A DNA stretch of 64,000 bases from Xenopus tropicalis (taxonomy: Eukaryota > Chordata > Amphibia > Anura > Pipidae): contig NC_030684.2 of the NCBI RefSeq assembly GCF_000004195.4, forward strand, positions 69,671,392 through 69,735,391, in the 5' to 3' direction. The translations under genes were made by a program, and so were the position numbers. Under the pieces are notes generated by a model. That model did not search any database and was not told the origin of the DNA. It was given only the letters and a program-made list of their open reading frames with translations. This document shows, piece by piece, positions 1-10,355 of this stretch. Every line of letters begins with the position of its first letter. Position 1 is the first letter of the stretch.

Positions 1-2
1 TT

Positions 3-2069
3 TTTGACGACAAAGAATGGGAAGATTTGGACTCAGATGAGGAAGAAATACCTACGGCATTTACCACTAGGTTTAAAGGCCGGTCTATCTCCAAGAACTC
101 TCCTATTCCTCTGTCTGTTTCTTTTCCTGCTGTATCAGCCCCTCAAGATCTTAGGCCTGAACCTCAATTTGTTTGTTTTTCTAATATAACCAAGGCACCT
201 CTGCTGGCTCCAGCCTCTGTGCCTGTGCTTCAGACTCCTGCTCCAGCCTCTGTGCCAGCGCTTCAGTCTCCCGCTCCAGCCTCTGTGCCGGCACTTCAGT
301 CTTCTGCTCCAGCCTCTGTGCCAGTACTTCAATCTCCTGCTCCAGCCTCTGTGCCAGCACCCAGACAGCGGCTTTGTCCAGTTCCAGCACCCAGACAGCG
401 GCCTTGTCCTGCCTCAGCTCCTGTGCCTGAACTGCAACCCTCAGCTCCTGTGCCTGAACTGCAACCCTCAGCTCCTGTGCCTGAACTGCAACCCTCAGCT
501 CCTGTGCCTGAACTGCAACCCTCAGCTCCTGTGCCTGAACTGCAACCCTCAGCTCCTGTGCCTGAACTGCAACCCTCAGCTCCTGTGCCTGAACTGCAAC
601 CCTCAGCTCCTGTGCCTGAACTGCAACCCTCAGCTCCTGTGCCTGAACTGCAACCCTCAGCTCCTGTGCCTGAACTGCAACCCTCAGCTCCTGTGCCTGA
701 ACTGCAACCCTCAGCTCCTGTGCCTGAACTGCAACCCTCGGTGCCAGCTCCTGTGCCTGAACTGCAACCCTCGGTGCCAGCTCCTGTGCCTGAACTGCAA
801 CCCTCGGTGCCAGCTCCTGTGCCTGAACTGCAACCCTCGGTGCCAGCTCCTGTGCCTGAACTGCAACCCTCGGTGCCAGCTCCTGTGCCTGAACTGCAAC
901 CCTCGGTGCCAGCTCCTGTGCCTGAACTGCAACCCTCGGTGCCAGCGGTTGTGCCTGCTCCTGCCTCGGTGCCAGCGGTTGTGCCTGCTCCTGCCTCGGT
1001 GCCAGCGGTTGTGCCTGCTCCTGCCTCGGTGCCAGCGGTTGTGCCTGCTCCTGCCTCGGTGCCAGCGGTTGTGCCTGCTCCTGCCTCGGTGCCAGCGGTT
1101 GTGCCTGCTCCTGCCTCGGTGCCAGCGGTCGTGCCTGCTCCTGCCTCGGTGCCAGCGGTCGTGCCTGCTCCTGCCTCGGTGCCAGCGGTCGTGCCTGCTC
1201 CTGCCTCGGTGCCAGCGGTCGTGCCTGCTCCTGCCTCGGTGCCAGCGGTCGTGCCTGCTCCTGCCTCGGTGCCAATACTTCTGCCACCAGCATCTGAGGA
1301 CAAAACTGCTTCAGGACCTGCCTTCCCTGCTACTGGATCTGGTAGTTCTGGTGTCCCAGACTCTGCCAGTTCTGTTGCAGTGTTTGGTGGTCTTGTTGTT
1401 TCCCTGGGCATCTCTCTTCCACCTGTAGTGGGTGTTTTGCCTGGCGACAACCCCGCTGTGGCTCCTGACCCTGGTGTCTCATCCGCTGTGGCTCCTGACT
1501 CTGGTGACACTTCTATTCGGGCTTCCGACTCTGGCAACTCGTTGCTCTGGCTCCTGACCCTAGGCACTCCTATGTTCTGGCTCCAGTCCCTGGCGTCTCC
1601 TTTGCTGTGGTTCCTGGACTTGGTTACTCTCCTGTTCTGGCCACTGTTTCTGATGAACCACCTATTCTGGCATTCACCTTGTTTGGGACTTTTTCTAAGA
1701 AGTTTTTTCTTTTGGTTTAATTTATGTTTTTCTGCGATTTTCCAAAGTAGTTTTGGGCCAGTATTTTCTATTTTTGCAGGTTTTCTGTTTTTGGGTTCTG
1801 TGGACTTGAAAGTTTTGGACTTTTGGACTGAAAACATTTTTGTAAAGAAGATGTTTGAAAGATGTCCACCCGATCCTGGGATCGCCCGGAGGTCGATCCT
1901 CAAGGGGGGGGTAATGTCAGGACCTGCCTGTACCAGAACTCTGGACTCTATGTTGGGCAGGTTCTGCATTACCTCACTGAGCCACTGGAGACTTTGGGCA
2001 TCCAGCCTGAACATTCTGTTAACCCCTCTTCTTTGCTTCTGTGTTTATGTTCTCCTTCTCCTCCCTTAA
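3..2069 (+). CDS. Left-truncated retroelement ORF with proline-rich repeats
   Basis: The frame is open from the window edge, so the start is not visible. It begins with an acidic stretch (DDKEWEDLDSDEEE), passes a short linker, then enters about 350 residues of Pro/Ala/Val repeats: SVPALQSPAPA-like units, 12 copies of SAPVPELQP, 6 of SVPAPVPELQP and 11 of SVPAVVPAPA. After the array come degenerate APDPG/APDSG units. Around base 1530-1550 these continue better in the +2 frame, which ends at TAA 1718-1720. The stretch up to 2069 in this frame, rich in Leu and Trp and running into the LTR, is therefore probably not protein. No known domain is recognised. A gag, env-like or pol-tail protein is possible, and so is a domesticated or decayed ORF. 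Confidence 0.5.
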   Translation, partial: FDDKEWEDLDSDEEEIPTAFTTRFKGRSISKNSPIPLSVSFPAVSAPQDLRPEPQFVCFSNITKAPLLAPASVPVLQTPAPASVPALQSPAPASVPALQSSAPASVPVLQSPAPASVPAPRQRLCPVPAPRQRPCPASAPVPELQPSAPVPELQPSAPVPELQPSAPVPELQPSAPVPELQPSAPVPELQPSAPVPELQPSAPVPELQPSAPVPELQPSAPVPELQPSAPVPELQPSAPVPELQPSVPAPVPELQPSVPAPVPELQPSVPAPVPELQPSVPAPVPELQPSVPAPVPELQPSVPAPVPELQPSVPAVVPAPASVPAVVPAPASVPAVVPAPASVPAVVPAPASVPAVVPAPASVPAVVPAPASVPAVVPAPASVPAVVPAPASVPAVVPAPASVPAVVPAPASVPAVVPAPASVPILLPPASEDKTASGPAFPATGSGSSGVPDSASSVAVFGGLVVSLGISLPPVVGVLPGDNPAVAPDPGVSSAVAPDSGDTSIRASDSGNSLLWLLTLGTPMFWLQSLASPLLWFLDLVTLLFWPLFLMNHLFWHSPCLGLFLRSFFFWFNLCFSAIFQSSFGPVFSIFAGFLFLGSVDLKVLDFWTENIFVKKMFERCPPDPGIARRSILKGGVMSGPACTRTLDSMLGRFCITSLSHWRLWASSLNILLTPLLCFCVYVLLLLP
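208..413 (+). repeat. Tandem repeats: 4 x 33 bp, then 2 x 30 bp
   Basis: Units starting CTCCAGCCTCTGTGCC recur at 208, 241, 274, 307 and partially at 340, a 33-bp period with a few substitutions each. They run directly into two 30-bp units starting CCAGCACCCAGACAGCGG at 354 and 384. All periods are multiples of three, so the reading frame is kept. These copies differ from each other more than the downstream arrays do, so they look older. Confidence 0.9.
414..737 (+). repeat. Tandem array, 12 x 27 bp
   Basis: Twelve consecutive and, as read, identical units of TCAGCTCCTGTGCCTGAACT plus GCAACCC encode SAPVPELQP. This near-perfect homogeneity implies recent expansion or gene conversion. It is also a stretch where assembly could have the copy number wrong. 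Confidence 0.95.
738..935 (+). repeat. Tandem array, 6 x 33 bp
   Basis: Six units encode SVPAPVPELQP. Each is the 27-bp unit of the preceding array extended by two codons (TCGGTGCCA in place of TCA). The array begins exactly where the 27-bp array ends, without any spacer. Confidence 0.95.
936..1265 (+). repeat. Tandem array, 11 x 30 bp
   Basis: Eleven units beginning TCGGTGCCAGCGGTTGTGCC encode SVPAVVPAPA. The first six carry GTT and the last five GTC at the same valine codon, so a single synonymous change divides the array into two homogeneous blocks. This is the trace of stepwise amplification. Confidence 0.95.
1902..1914 (+). other. Polypurine tract before the LTR
   Basis: AAGGGGGGGGTAA lies immediately 5' of the LTR start TGTCAGG. 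In LTR retrotransposons this tract is the primer site for plus-strand DNA synthesis. The assignment rests on position and composition. Confidence 0.75.
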
Positions 2070-2600
2070 TTAGCCCAGGTGGTTCCAATCGGTCAATTAA
2101 CGGACTTTATAAGCCTGTCACAAGCAGCCCCTGGTTGCTTGATCATTAAGCCCTTTACGTTCCAGTGACCTTACCCGCTTGTTCCTGTTCCTGCCCGACT
2201 CCTGCCCGCATACCTGCCTGATTCTGTTACCTTACCCTGTTCTACGACTCCTGTTCCTTACCTCTGTTTGATCTCCCGGTTTTGACCTCGGCCTGATTAT
2301 TGGACTCTCCCTGCCTTCAGCCTGCCTTTGACCACTGCCCGTTATTCCGGACCCTCCTTGTTTGCTGCCAGTCCTGACCCTCTGCCTGTTTTACGGATTT
2401 GTTTCGTCTTCTGCCTGCCTCTGACCACTGGCCTGTTGTAAGGACTTCCATATTGTTATTTCTCAATTTTCATTAATAAATCATGTTTCAGCAGCATAAC
2501 TTGTTTCCTGGCTATCCACAAGTGAAGTACCCCCTGTACCCATATTATACGGCATATAAGCTCCTACCTGCCAGCCACCCACCTGTGGCTGCGCCTGACA
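1915..2600 (+). mobile_element. Long terminal repeat (3' LTR)
   Basis: This 686-bp segment starts TGTCAGGACC and ends GCGCCTGACA, so the outermost seven bases are inverted repeats with the canonical TG...CA ends. A TATA-like TTATAAG lies near 2109 and a poly(A) signal AATAAA at 2475-2480, in the order expected for U3, R and U5. The second LTR is outside the window, so LTR identity cannot be measured. Confidence 0.75.
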
Positions 2601-4664
2601 GGGAGATTTCCTGGTATCCTGGTGGGCAGTCCGACACTGAGGCTAATTCATACACCCACCACTGCTTGAGAATTGTAGTGTCTTGTTTAGAAGCTGTTTA
2701 TCTTCTTCTGTTTCCTCTTTGTAATCGCTGCACCTGAATTTTGAATAGGACAGGTACCATTTTGAAAATAACCAATCAATTCCCTAAAAAAATGTATATA
2801 TATGCAAATGCATATAGCAACCTTTCTTGCTTTTAAGGGGTTTCCAGTTTCCTAGTGGGTTTAATATTTAAAACAACCTACACTGTGTGTAGCCAGTTTC
2901 TTGAATTTGTGAAAACTGTCTCAGTTAAATAGCTGTCATCTAGAGAACTTTAATAAAATAAGGTATGAGCCTTATTGAAACTATTTCCCAATCATACAAT
3001 ACAATGTTTCTTTAACCCATTATATGGTATTTTCTGCCAGGAAAGGTACTGCTACTTGATTTTTAGCTCATAATCAGTTGAAAAGTTTGTGCCAGTAATT
3101 TAGGTCCTTATGGGCTTTATTAATAAATATTAATACAGTTGCCTGTGGCTGATGTCCGCAGAGAAGAACACCTGGAGGGTACTGGAAGAACATTATGCCA
3201 TAGCTTTTTTCTGCTTAATATCCATGTGATACAATTATGTACAAACTGCCACTAGTCATGTTAGTATTAGCACTTGCCTTCATTTTAAAAAAGATGAAAA
3301 AGAATTCCTTTTCCTCCAATTAATAAGAATAACCTACAGCGGCTATACTTGATTACAAAGGCACCACAGGCAATGCAGTTAGCAGCTGTTCTCTAAACCC
3401 TAGATATATCTATACGTGTAATTTAAAATCAAAGTATGATGGTGATGGGGCAGTAGAATAGTAATTAATGTAGGCGGACATGGAGCTTCAGCACAGAAAG
3501 ATGCCAGTTACATGCAGAACTCCTGGATAACTGAGGTAATGTTAGACTTGCTGCTTGTTCCAGCAAGGTTAGGGGTTAACTAAATGTTGTGTCTGCACCA
3601 ATCAGGTGCTATCAGAGACTATGTATAGAACCCCTGTGGCTGCAGTTCCTTGCCTGAGCAAATGTGGTTGGTTTGGGTGTTTGTAAACCTGCAAATTGTA
3701 GTAGTAGGAGCTTTACTGAAATCTTAGATTATTGGCTTATTGGATTATTACCCTGTTTTGTGAATAGTCCATTGGTACCGCATTTAGGTTGTTTGTCTTA
3801 CCATGTATGTCCTTGCCGGTCTGATTCCTGAGTTCTGTGTTTCCTTAAGCTGTACTGATGTGTGTACTGATGTTTAGTTCAGCAATTCCTCCTGCCTTCC
3901 CCCCCCCTCTCTCTAGCAGCTTTTAGGCAGGTTTCTTGTCTTGCAGCATTAGCTAATTCCTTGCAAGGTATTTCCTAGAACCAATGCAGGTCTCAGCCAT
4001 TGGGATCTAATTACCTGTTTGCCCTTATAAACATAACAGTTAAATACCTTTCTGCTCAAGACACAGCAGAGAACTAAACCTTTAAATATGCAATCCTTTT
4101 AAAATCATCAATATAAAAATATATAATTTGACAGAATACAGAACTGCTAGCATTATCCGGTAATACTGTTAAGCGTGTGCCTGTTACATAAACTGAAGAT
4201 TTGCCCTTATAAATCTGTGGGTACGCAACCCATTGATACAAAGTAAAACTGACACCAGCAATTCATTTGATAAGATGTAATTCCAAGGCTTATATCATGG
4301 TTGTGAACAATTGGATGCGGTTTAAGAATTCATTTTACAGTTGGTATGGAGCTCTAAACTATCTGTATGTGGTTTAATAGAACCTCCAACTCATAAAGCA
4401 GCCTCAAGGAACATTAAAGTGGTAATAATGTAAAGGAATTTAAGAGGGCTGCAGAGAGGTGCAATTGTTAAAACTGCAATGTTGCATTGTAAGTGTGTGT
4501 GTGTCAGATGTGTCGGCTACATTATGGGTGTTTGAACTATTAAGAGGGGGAATGAAATGCGACCACCAAAAAGGGATCATCTTGTGTTTGTAAATCCGAA
4601 AAGGTATAAACATGACTGTATAAGAATAGTCATTTGTTCTACTTAAGAGTTTCTTGATAATTAT
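2601..4664. other. Intergenic DNA, no gene seen
   Basis: No convincing coding potential; open frames are short and unlike any family I know. The part at 3530-3950 is less AT-rich, with a TATA-like TATGTATAG near 3620 and a pyrimidine run near 3900. It could be an old solo LTR, but I could not define matching ends, so I do not call it. Confidence 0.5.
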
Positions 4665-5117
4665 AGGGCTCATTTATTTTTCCCAAATACAAAAGTGCAG
4701 GGGCATTATGTGCAAAATTGTGTCCTTTAGCGCTCATGCAGAGAGTTTCATCTTGGGAAGTATCTAAAAACCCACTGCATGGCACTGCCAGCTTCATGAA
4801 AGCTTTGTATTTAATATTAAGGCCGGATTGAGTTTGACTTTTTTATGATGAGGTTTTTGCACTAAAAAAAAACTCATTCTAATGTAAACCTTTACCATCT
4901 AAAAGCTTGAGCTCCTATAGAAGTCAATGGGCGTTGTCCTAGGCAAAGTCAAGCCACATTTTCAATTCAAGATAATCGACTTTTCAAGTTTGTTGTTTTT
5001 TTTTTTATTAAAAAGCATTTACCACATTAATACATAGGCGAATATTCAATTTGAGAGTTTATTTCATTTAGAAAACAAACACAAATTCACAAACTCAAAA
5101 ATTGATTAATAAGCCCA
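4665..5117. repeat. AT-rich palindromic interspersed repeat
   Basis: The segment begins AGGGCTCATTTATTT and ends TTAATAAGCCCATAA, roughly inverted ends. It contains GAAGTCAATGGGCGTTGTCC and TAGGCAAAGTCAAGCC, blocks that recur in diverged form at 7006-7250. This matches the common Xenopus repeats of the type GAGGCTTATTTATCAA...TTGATAAATAAGCCTC. The superfamily is not determined. Confidence 0.65.
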
Positions 5118-5301
5118 TAATAAGTCAAGAGCTCATCTACACCTTGCATCAACTAACTAATTAGATTCATTATCTGCCACCGATTCTGTTTGTAGTAGCC
5201 TATAAAGCGCAATGCCTGATTGCATTATAATATAAGAAGGCTGGGAGCTGGAACTGTCTCACAGCAGGAGGTAATAGGCATTTTTTCAGTCTGATCAAAC
5301 C

Positions 5302-5859
5302 TTGTTAGGATTGCAGGGTGAGTTGTTGGCTGGCTGGTGAGGAATGAGTTAACATGCACTGGCCCCGCAGCCTATCAGAGTCAGGCATAGGTTTCTTATA
5401 CCCCCTGCGTGCACTCCACTTGGCCAGTTCAATATGTATAAGGCAAAAGTTACACTATTACTGGATCCCCTTGCTTCTGACCCGAAACAAAGTAGCAAGT
5501 CTGACTCCTTGTCAGCAGGATAGTTGCTCGGCTGATATGGAAACAATTGTAACAACACACACAGCTCCTGGGTGCAGCTGCTGGCTTACAAACAGAGTAA
5601 CAAGCCTGTAACTCGTTGGCAGCACAAAGCTGCTGGGCAAATGTTTTGAAACTATTGTGACTACTCGCAGCTTAGCTCCCAGGTAATGCTGAAAGTTTGC
5701 AAAGGTACTAGCTGTGTGAGAGATTTGATTGAACTGGCAAAGGGGAGTGCACGCAGGGGGTTTAAGTAACCTATGCCTGACTCTGATAGGCTGCGTGGCC
5801 AGTGCATGTTAACTCATTCCTCACCAGCCAGCCAACAACTCACCCTGCAATCCTAACAA
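5302..5859. repeat. Foldback element with 132-bp inverted arms
   Basis: Bases 5302-5433 and 5728-5859 are near-perfect reverse complements starting TTGTTAGGATTGCAGGGTG. I count only a handful of mismatches over 132 bp. The 294-bp centre has weaker internal symmetry (AGCTCCTGGG near 5563 against CTCCCAGG near 5675). The DNA could form a very long hairpin. No terminal transposase motif is recognised. Short open frames on both strands at 5349-5611 are by-products of the repeat. Confidence 0.9.
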
Positions 5860-7005
5860 ACCTACAGCCACCTCCCTTCTTTATACAGAGTCATGATTTT
5901 TTGCAGAGAGTCCAAAACAAAGCTCTGCAGAGCTAAGCACAATTAATAAAGACAGGTAAATTGAGGTGAGAATGTTGATTTACAGAAGGATTAAAAACTA
6001 GAACAAAATTAAGATTTAGATGTGACTGTAATCCCTTAAATGGCAGGTGTGTATATACTCCTGACTAATGCAGTGTCGAGCCTGTTTAAGCTCCCCCTGT
6101 TACCACAATAGTAACAGCAGACAATAATAACTGGGGAGAGAAGGCAGCAGCTATTGCAAAATATTTAACATAAATCAGCAGTTATATATAATAAACAACC
6201 ATAACTTGTATTACACTGTTTGTAAATCCAAACATTAAACAGCAGTCAAATGACCTATATCCTCCAAAGAGGTCCAACCCTGAGCCCAGGCCACTGATTT
6301 CCTCTAGGGTTCAAATCGACCCCACCCACCGCACTGCGACTATTGAATCCCACTTATTAGGGAGGGATGCTGTCGGTTCTTGCTCCTCCTGCCCGCCGAA
6401 AGCTAGTGAGCTCACATCCGGGGAGGGTCCTCCTTTTTTCCCTGACCTGAGCCTATAACCGCTGGGATCTGACTCGGGGGGGGGCTTCCTTACTTTCCCA
6501 TCTTCCCTTTCATTTTACTTGGGTCATTGGGCTCCCTGCCCGCGTAGGCACAGAGAAAAGCCTGCTGCTGGGACAACTTACCAGCCCCAACCCTTACCCC
6601 TACACTGAAAGACCCGGGAAAGTGACAAAATGTTCCCTATTTGCTTAATCTTTGCTAAACAAAGATATGCTTTTAACATGCACATAAATATATATTTACA
6701 TAGTTACATAATTTGTTGGTTAATAAAATATTCAGTTTCTTCAAGTTCAAAGGCAGAGAGAAAAAAGTGATCCTACAGAAAATTGTACAGATTTATGTAA
6801 ATGACTACTGCTGAGTTCTGTGATACACAGTTGTACCCTGCTTATTAATTAGAAAATGTATTGCTTTTCTTATACAAACAAATAAAAATGAATTGCAACA
6901 GAACTGCTTATGTTATTTGTCTGCCTCCTATCACATTCTTTCTCGTATAAAAGCTACGTTGACTTTAGCTTGAGACCCTGTATAATAATGTTACTGAAAA
7001 GACTT
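5860..7005. other. Intergenic DNA with a GC-richer island
   Basis: No gene seen. Bases 6240-6620 are clearly richer in C and G than the surroundings, with G and C runs (6475-6484) and a tRNA B-box-like GGGTTCAAATC at about 6308. I find no matching A box or cloverleaf, so no tRNA or SINE is called. The rest is AT-rich and featureless. Confidence 0.45.
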
Positions 7006-7250
7006 AGGGGGACATTTATCAACATTCAAATTTGATTTTTTCTTCACAATTCAAGTTTTTTTTTGCACTAAAATAACTTAAATTCAAATTATTTTTCAAA
7101 ACTTGAATGTTTGGTATTAATTAAGGGGAAAAAATCAGAAAACTCAAATGTAAAACTCTACGTTTATGTAGAAGTCACTGGCAATTGTCCTAGGCAAAGT
7201 CAAGCCATAAGTTCAAGTTTTTCGAGTTTGTATAATTCTGCTATGTTTGC
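7006..7250. repeat. AT-rich interspersed repeat, partial
   Basis: It starts AGGGGGACATTTATCAA and contains CAAGTTTTTTTTTGCACTA, GAAGTCACTGGCAATTG and TCCTAGGCAAAGTCAAGCC, the blocks shared with 4665-5117. The right end is indistinct. Confidence 0.6.
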
Positions 7251-7675
7251 TTTCATTTGAATTGACTCTTCCACTGAACTTGCACAAATTGTGACTATTT
7301 TGTTAGCAGGAATCCATTATGCAGCGGGAATATCTGCACTGATAATCTAATTATCTACCACAAGGACTAAACATGGAGTCGCTTCAGTTTTCCTGTTTGC
7401 TCTATTTACCTCAACAAAAACTATAGCCTTTTCTTGATTAAAACAATAGGCAAAAAATATCTTCAAGCTCTATGTACTGTACTCATGTTGGGGGTATATT
7501 GCCCCTTTAACAATATATTTCAACAATTCCTTGTGCTGCCTCCATCAAGATTCCCAATATGTTTTTAAACACTTCATCTGCTATTTATTTCACACATAAA
7601 TACTAGCAAGGGTAGTTCCTGGGCAATGGTGGTAAATTAAGAGATTCCAGTTTTATATTAACATTTGTATGAAAC

Positions 7676-7969
7676 TAGTGATGAGTGATTTTTTTCGCCA
7701 GGCATGGATTCATAGCGAATCTCCGCATTTTGCCATTGGAAAATTGTTTTGCGGAATTTCTGCAGAAATTCACAGTGGAAAAATAGGCGCAATCGCACCA
7801 AATTTGGCGTGGTCGCGTTAAAATACGCACAGTCTCGGCAAAATAGGCATGACTGTGACAAACAAAAATTTGTGCGACAAATGCGTTTCAGGGATTTTTA
7901 GCTGTTTAGCGAATTTTCTTGCTGTTTTGCAAATTTTTCGGCAAAACGAAACAGATTCACTCATCACTA
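7676..7969. mobile_element. hAT-type MITE, TAGTGATGAG family
   Basis: The ends are TAGTGATGAGTG and CACTCATCACTA, inverted repeats. The flanking octamers TATGAAAC and TATGTAAT match at 6 of 8 positions, compatible with an aged 8-bp target duplication. The interior is typical of this Xenopus family (TTCGCCAGGCATGGATTC, then GCCATTGGAAAATTG). Related copies lie at 38639-39026 and 56533-56705, with fragments at 11070 and 30943. Confidence 0.75.
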
Positions 7970-9278
7970 TATGTAATGAGTGAGAGCAGGAGCACAATTA
8001 CCCAGTATACCATGCTAAGGGAAGCAGCTGCTTTTCCCACTGACATACATGTTATTGTTTACAATATAATATTTTCAGCAAAATTATAACAATGTGTTGC
8101 GTTTAAAATTGCTGTGGGATCTGGACCCCATGCTGACAGAAAGAGAGGGAATATGCACTATTATGGATGCAAGGATTGAGATGGTCTGCTTCACACAATA
8201 AGTTGGTGCACTTGTGCCAAATGGTGTGTTCCAATCTCATTGCAGTTTAGAGCTCTCTCCATAGAGTTTGGTGCATGCCCATCAACTCAGGTTTAATATG
8301 TAGAAGAATATACAGTCTATGCAAATATTTGGTATTAATAAAAGTACAGTTCATGTAATATAATGTAGCCTTCTTTAATTGGTGTACCTGCTTGGGAAAG
8401 CTTTGGATGTGTTGAACTTGCAGATGATTAAATAGGAAATTTCATGCATGCATTTGGAAGCTAAGCACGCTTTGATAATTCCCAGTGTACAAAACATTGG
8501 TTATTAGAGTAATCTCCTATTCAGACACTGATGTCTAACATTCATATTGCTGCACAAATTCAGGGTAATCATAAAGTTACCGGATTTATTCATTTATTTT
8601 CTGTTTAACACTTCAAAATACAGAAAGATTATGTTAATGATATCTCTGCGCAGAATCTAAAATACGGGTTATGTACGGAAAAGGTGCAAAATCAAATGCA
8701 TAATCTGATTAATTAAAGGGCCAATGGCTTTTATACCATTTATAAGTTTGCACTGGTGTGTTTTCTAGGAAATATTCAGTGTATTACTGCCAGAATTTCC
8801 CTGTTACACGGTGACAGTAGCCAAAAAAAATGACACTGACTAAAACAAGGCATTTTTTTCTACTCGGCCCCTGTTGCTAGGGAAACCACTTTCCTTGTCT
8901 AAACGTGTTAAGGAGATCTAACTCATTTGAATTCTGGCTTTCCATCATCGGAGCAGCCCTTTACTTACTGCACAAAACTAAAACACGTGCTAAGAAAGAT
9001 AATGAGAAAATGGGGTTTTATCTATTATTGCATTTTGTGTTACTGTGTGCTCTACACAACAAGGATTAAATATACATGGTTAGGAAGAATAAAGGGATAT
9101 ACACAAGGAGCTGTCACAGTTCAGGAGTTCCTTAAAGCTTTGAGGACGATGTGCAGTTTTGCCCTAAAAGCTTAGTTATAACCAATTCAAAGAATTCGAA
9201 AAAGTGTACACTTTGGATGCAGATTGAATTGTTAACCCCTATGTGGTGAGGGTAGGACATAATATGCTTTGCTTAGAG

Positions 9279-9560
9279 CAGTGATTCCCAACCACTCACC
9301 CCCTTTGATGTTGCCCCCAGTGGCCTTAAAGTAGGTGCCTATTTTTATATTTCTGGCATGGGGCAAGATTGGAAGCACAGAGACACAGTTTTCCACCAAG
9401 CAGAGCCTCCTGCAGGCCAGCAGTCCATGTGGGGCTACCAAATAGCCAATCACAGTCTGTATTTAGCATCATCATAGAACATTCTTTATGCATATGTGGC
9501 TCACTAGCACATTTTACATCTGAATGTGGCTCACAAGTAAAAAAAGGTTGAGAATCCCTG
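9279..9560. mobile_element. hAT-type MITE, CAGTGATYCCCAACC family
   Basis: The ends are CAGTGATTCCCAACC and GGTTGAGAATCCCTG. They are flanked by GCTTAGAG (9271-9278) and TCTTAGAG (9561-9568), an 8-bp target duplication with one mismatch. The interior shares TGTTGCCCCCAGTGGCC and ATGTGGCTCACAAGTAA with the copy at 15921. It is non-autonomous, and the short open frames across it are chance. Confidence 0.85.
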
Positions 9561-10330
9561 TCTTAGAGAAAGACATAAATGAGCAATAAGCAAAAGACCT
9601 TTTACTTGCTAAACTCCGGCTCTGGCTCTGTTTGTTGCTTGTGCTCCACAGTGACATTACTCAAGGAACCTCAATACCAGTCTTTGTATAGCACATCTAA
9701 ACCAACACTTTTGAAATTATCCAGCTATTGAACCATATAATGATCTGTATCTCTGGCCAGATGTCTTGTTTTTAGGCTTACTTTTCATAAAGGTAACATT
9801 TTACAGGCAGATGTTGCTGTATTGTTAATGTAGGAGGGATGGAATAGAATTTGACTTACCAATTTTTGTGTAAACTGTTATATAATTGTGTTAAAGGTCC
9901 TTACACAGTATGTAACTTCTCTAGAGGCTGGTCCCTGCCAATAAAGTGTCTGAGACCAAGGCCAACGTAAGTGAGTGCTTTGAACTTGAAACGTCCATCA
10001 TAGTTTACAATTAAAAGATTTTGGCTTAGTACTGATTCCACTTGCAGCTTAAGCCCACAATCTGCTCTCTGTCACTTCTATGTGCAAACTGTTCCTGTCT
10101 CTTCTGCAGTCCTTTCCTGCTGTGGCATGATATGTTTTTTCATTATGACATTTTTATTTTACAATTCGTTTTAATGTACTCTGTGTTCCTTTGTTGCCAC
10201 ATGGAATATGACAGCATTAATAAAAGTAAAATTAAAAGAAGAAGAAAACTAATAATGGTGGGGTGGAAAGAACAATGCATACGATCCATCTATTGTATTC
10301 CTATTAAACTATATGTACCTCGGGGCTGAA

Positions 10331-10355
10331 TCATCATCATCATCATCATCATCAT
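10331..10355. repeat. (ATC)n microsatellite
   Basis: About eight perfect CAT/ATC trinucleotides, lying directly at the left edge of an AT-rich repeat. Confidence 0.95.

Larger units (their letters stand above)
1..2600 (+). mobile_element. Right end of an LTR retrotransposon (Ty3/gypsy-like)
   Basis: The left edge of the window cuts into an element whose right end is visible. An open frame with a proline-rich tandem array (3-2069) is followed by a purine-rich tract (1902-1913) and an LTR (1915-2600) bounded by TGTCAGG and CCTGACA. The order coding region, polypurine tract, LTR is typical of vertebrate Ty3/gypsy elements. No protease, reverse transcriptase or integrase lies inside the window, so the superfamily is inferred only from the tract and the LTR ends. 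The 5' LTR must lie to the left, so age and target duplication cannot be judged. Confidence 0.7.

Noticed and set aside
181..2014. Long minus-strand open frames (370 and 561 aa) and a 159-aa plus-strand frame over the tandem array
   Set aside because: Repeat units are multiples of three bases, so a frame without a stop in one unit stays open through the array. These are mirror images of the repeats, not genes.
4440..4673. 77-aa minus-strand open frame
   Set aside because: No family resemblance, no splice or start context, and it lies in AT-rich intergenic DNA beside a repeat.
6240..6620. Possible tRNA, SINE or CpG island (B-box-like GGGTTCAAATC)
   Set aside because: No A box at the right distance, no cloverleaf pairing, and few CpG dinucleotides.
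9232..9551. Overlapping 73-aa and 60-aa open frames on opposite strands
   Set aside because: Both fall inside the hAT-type MITE at 9279-9560.
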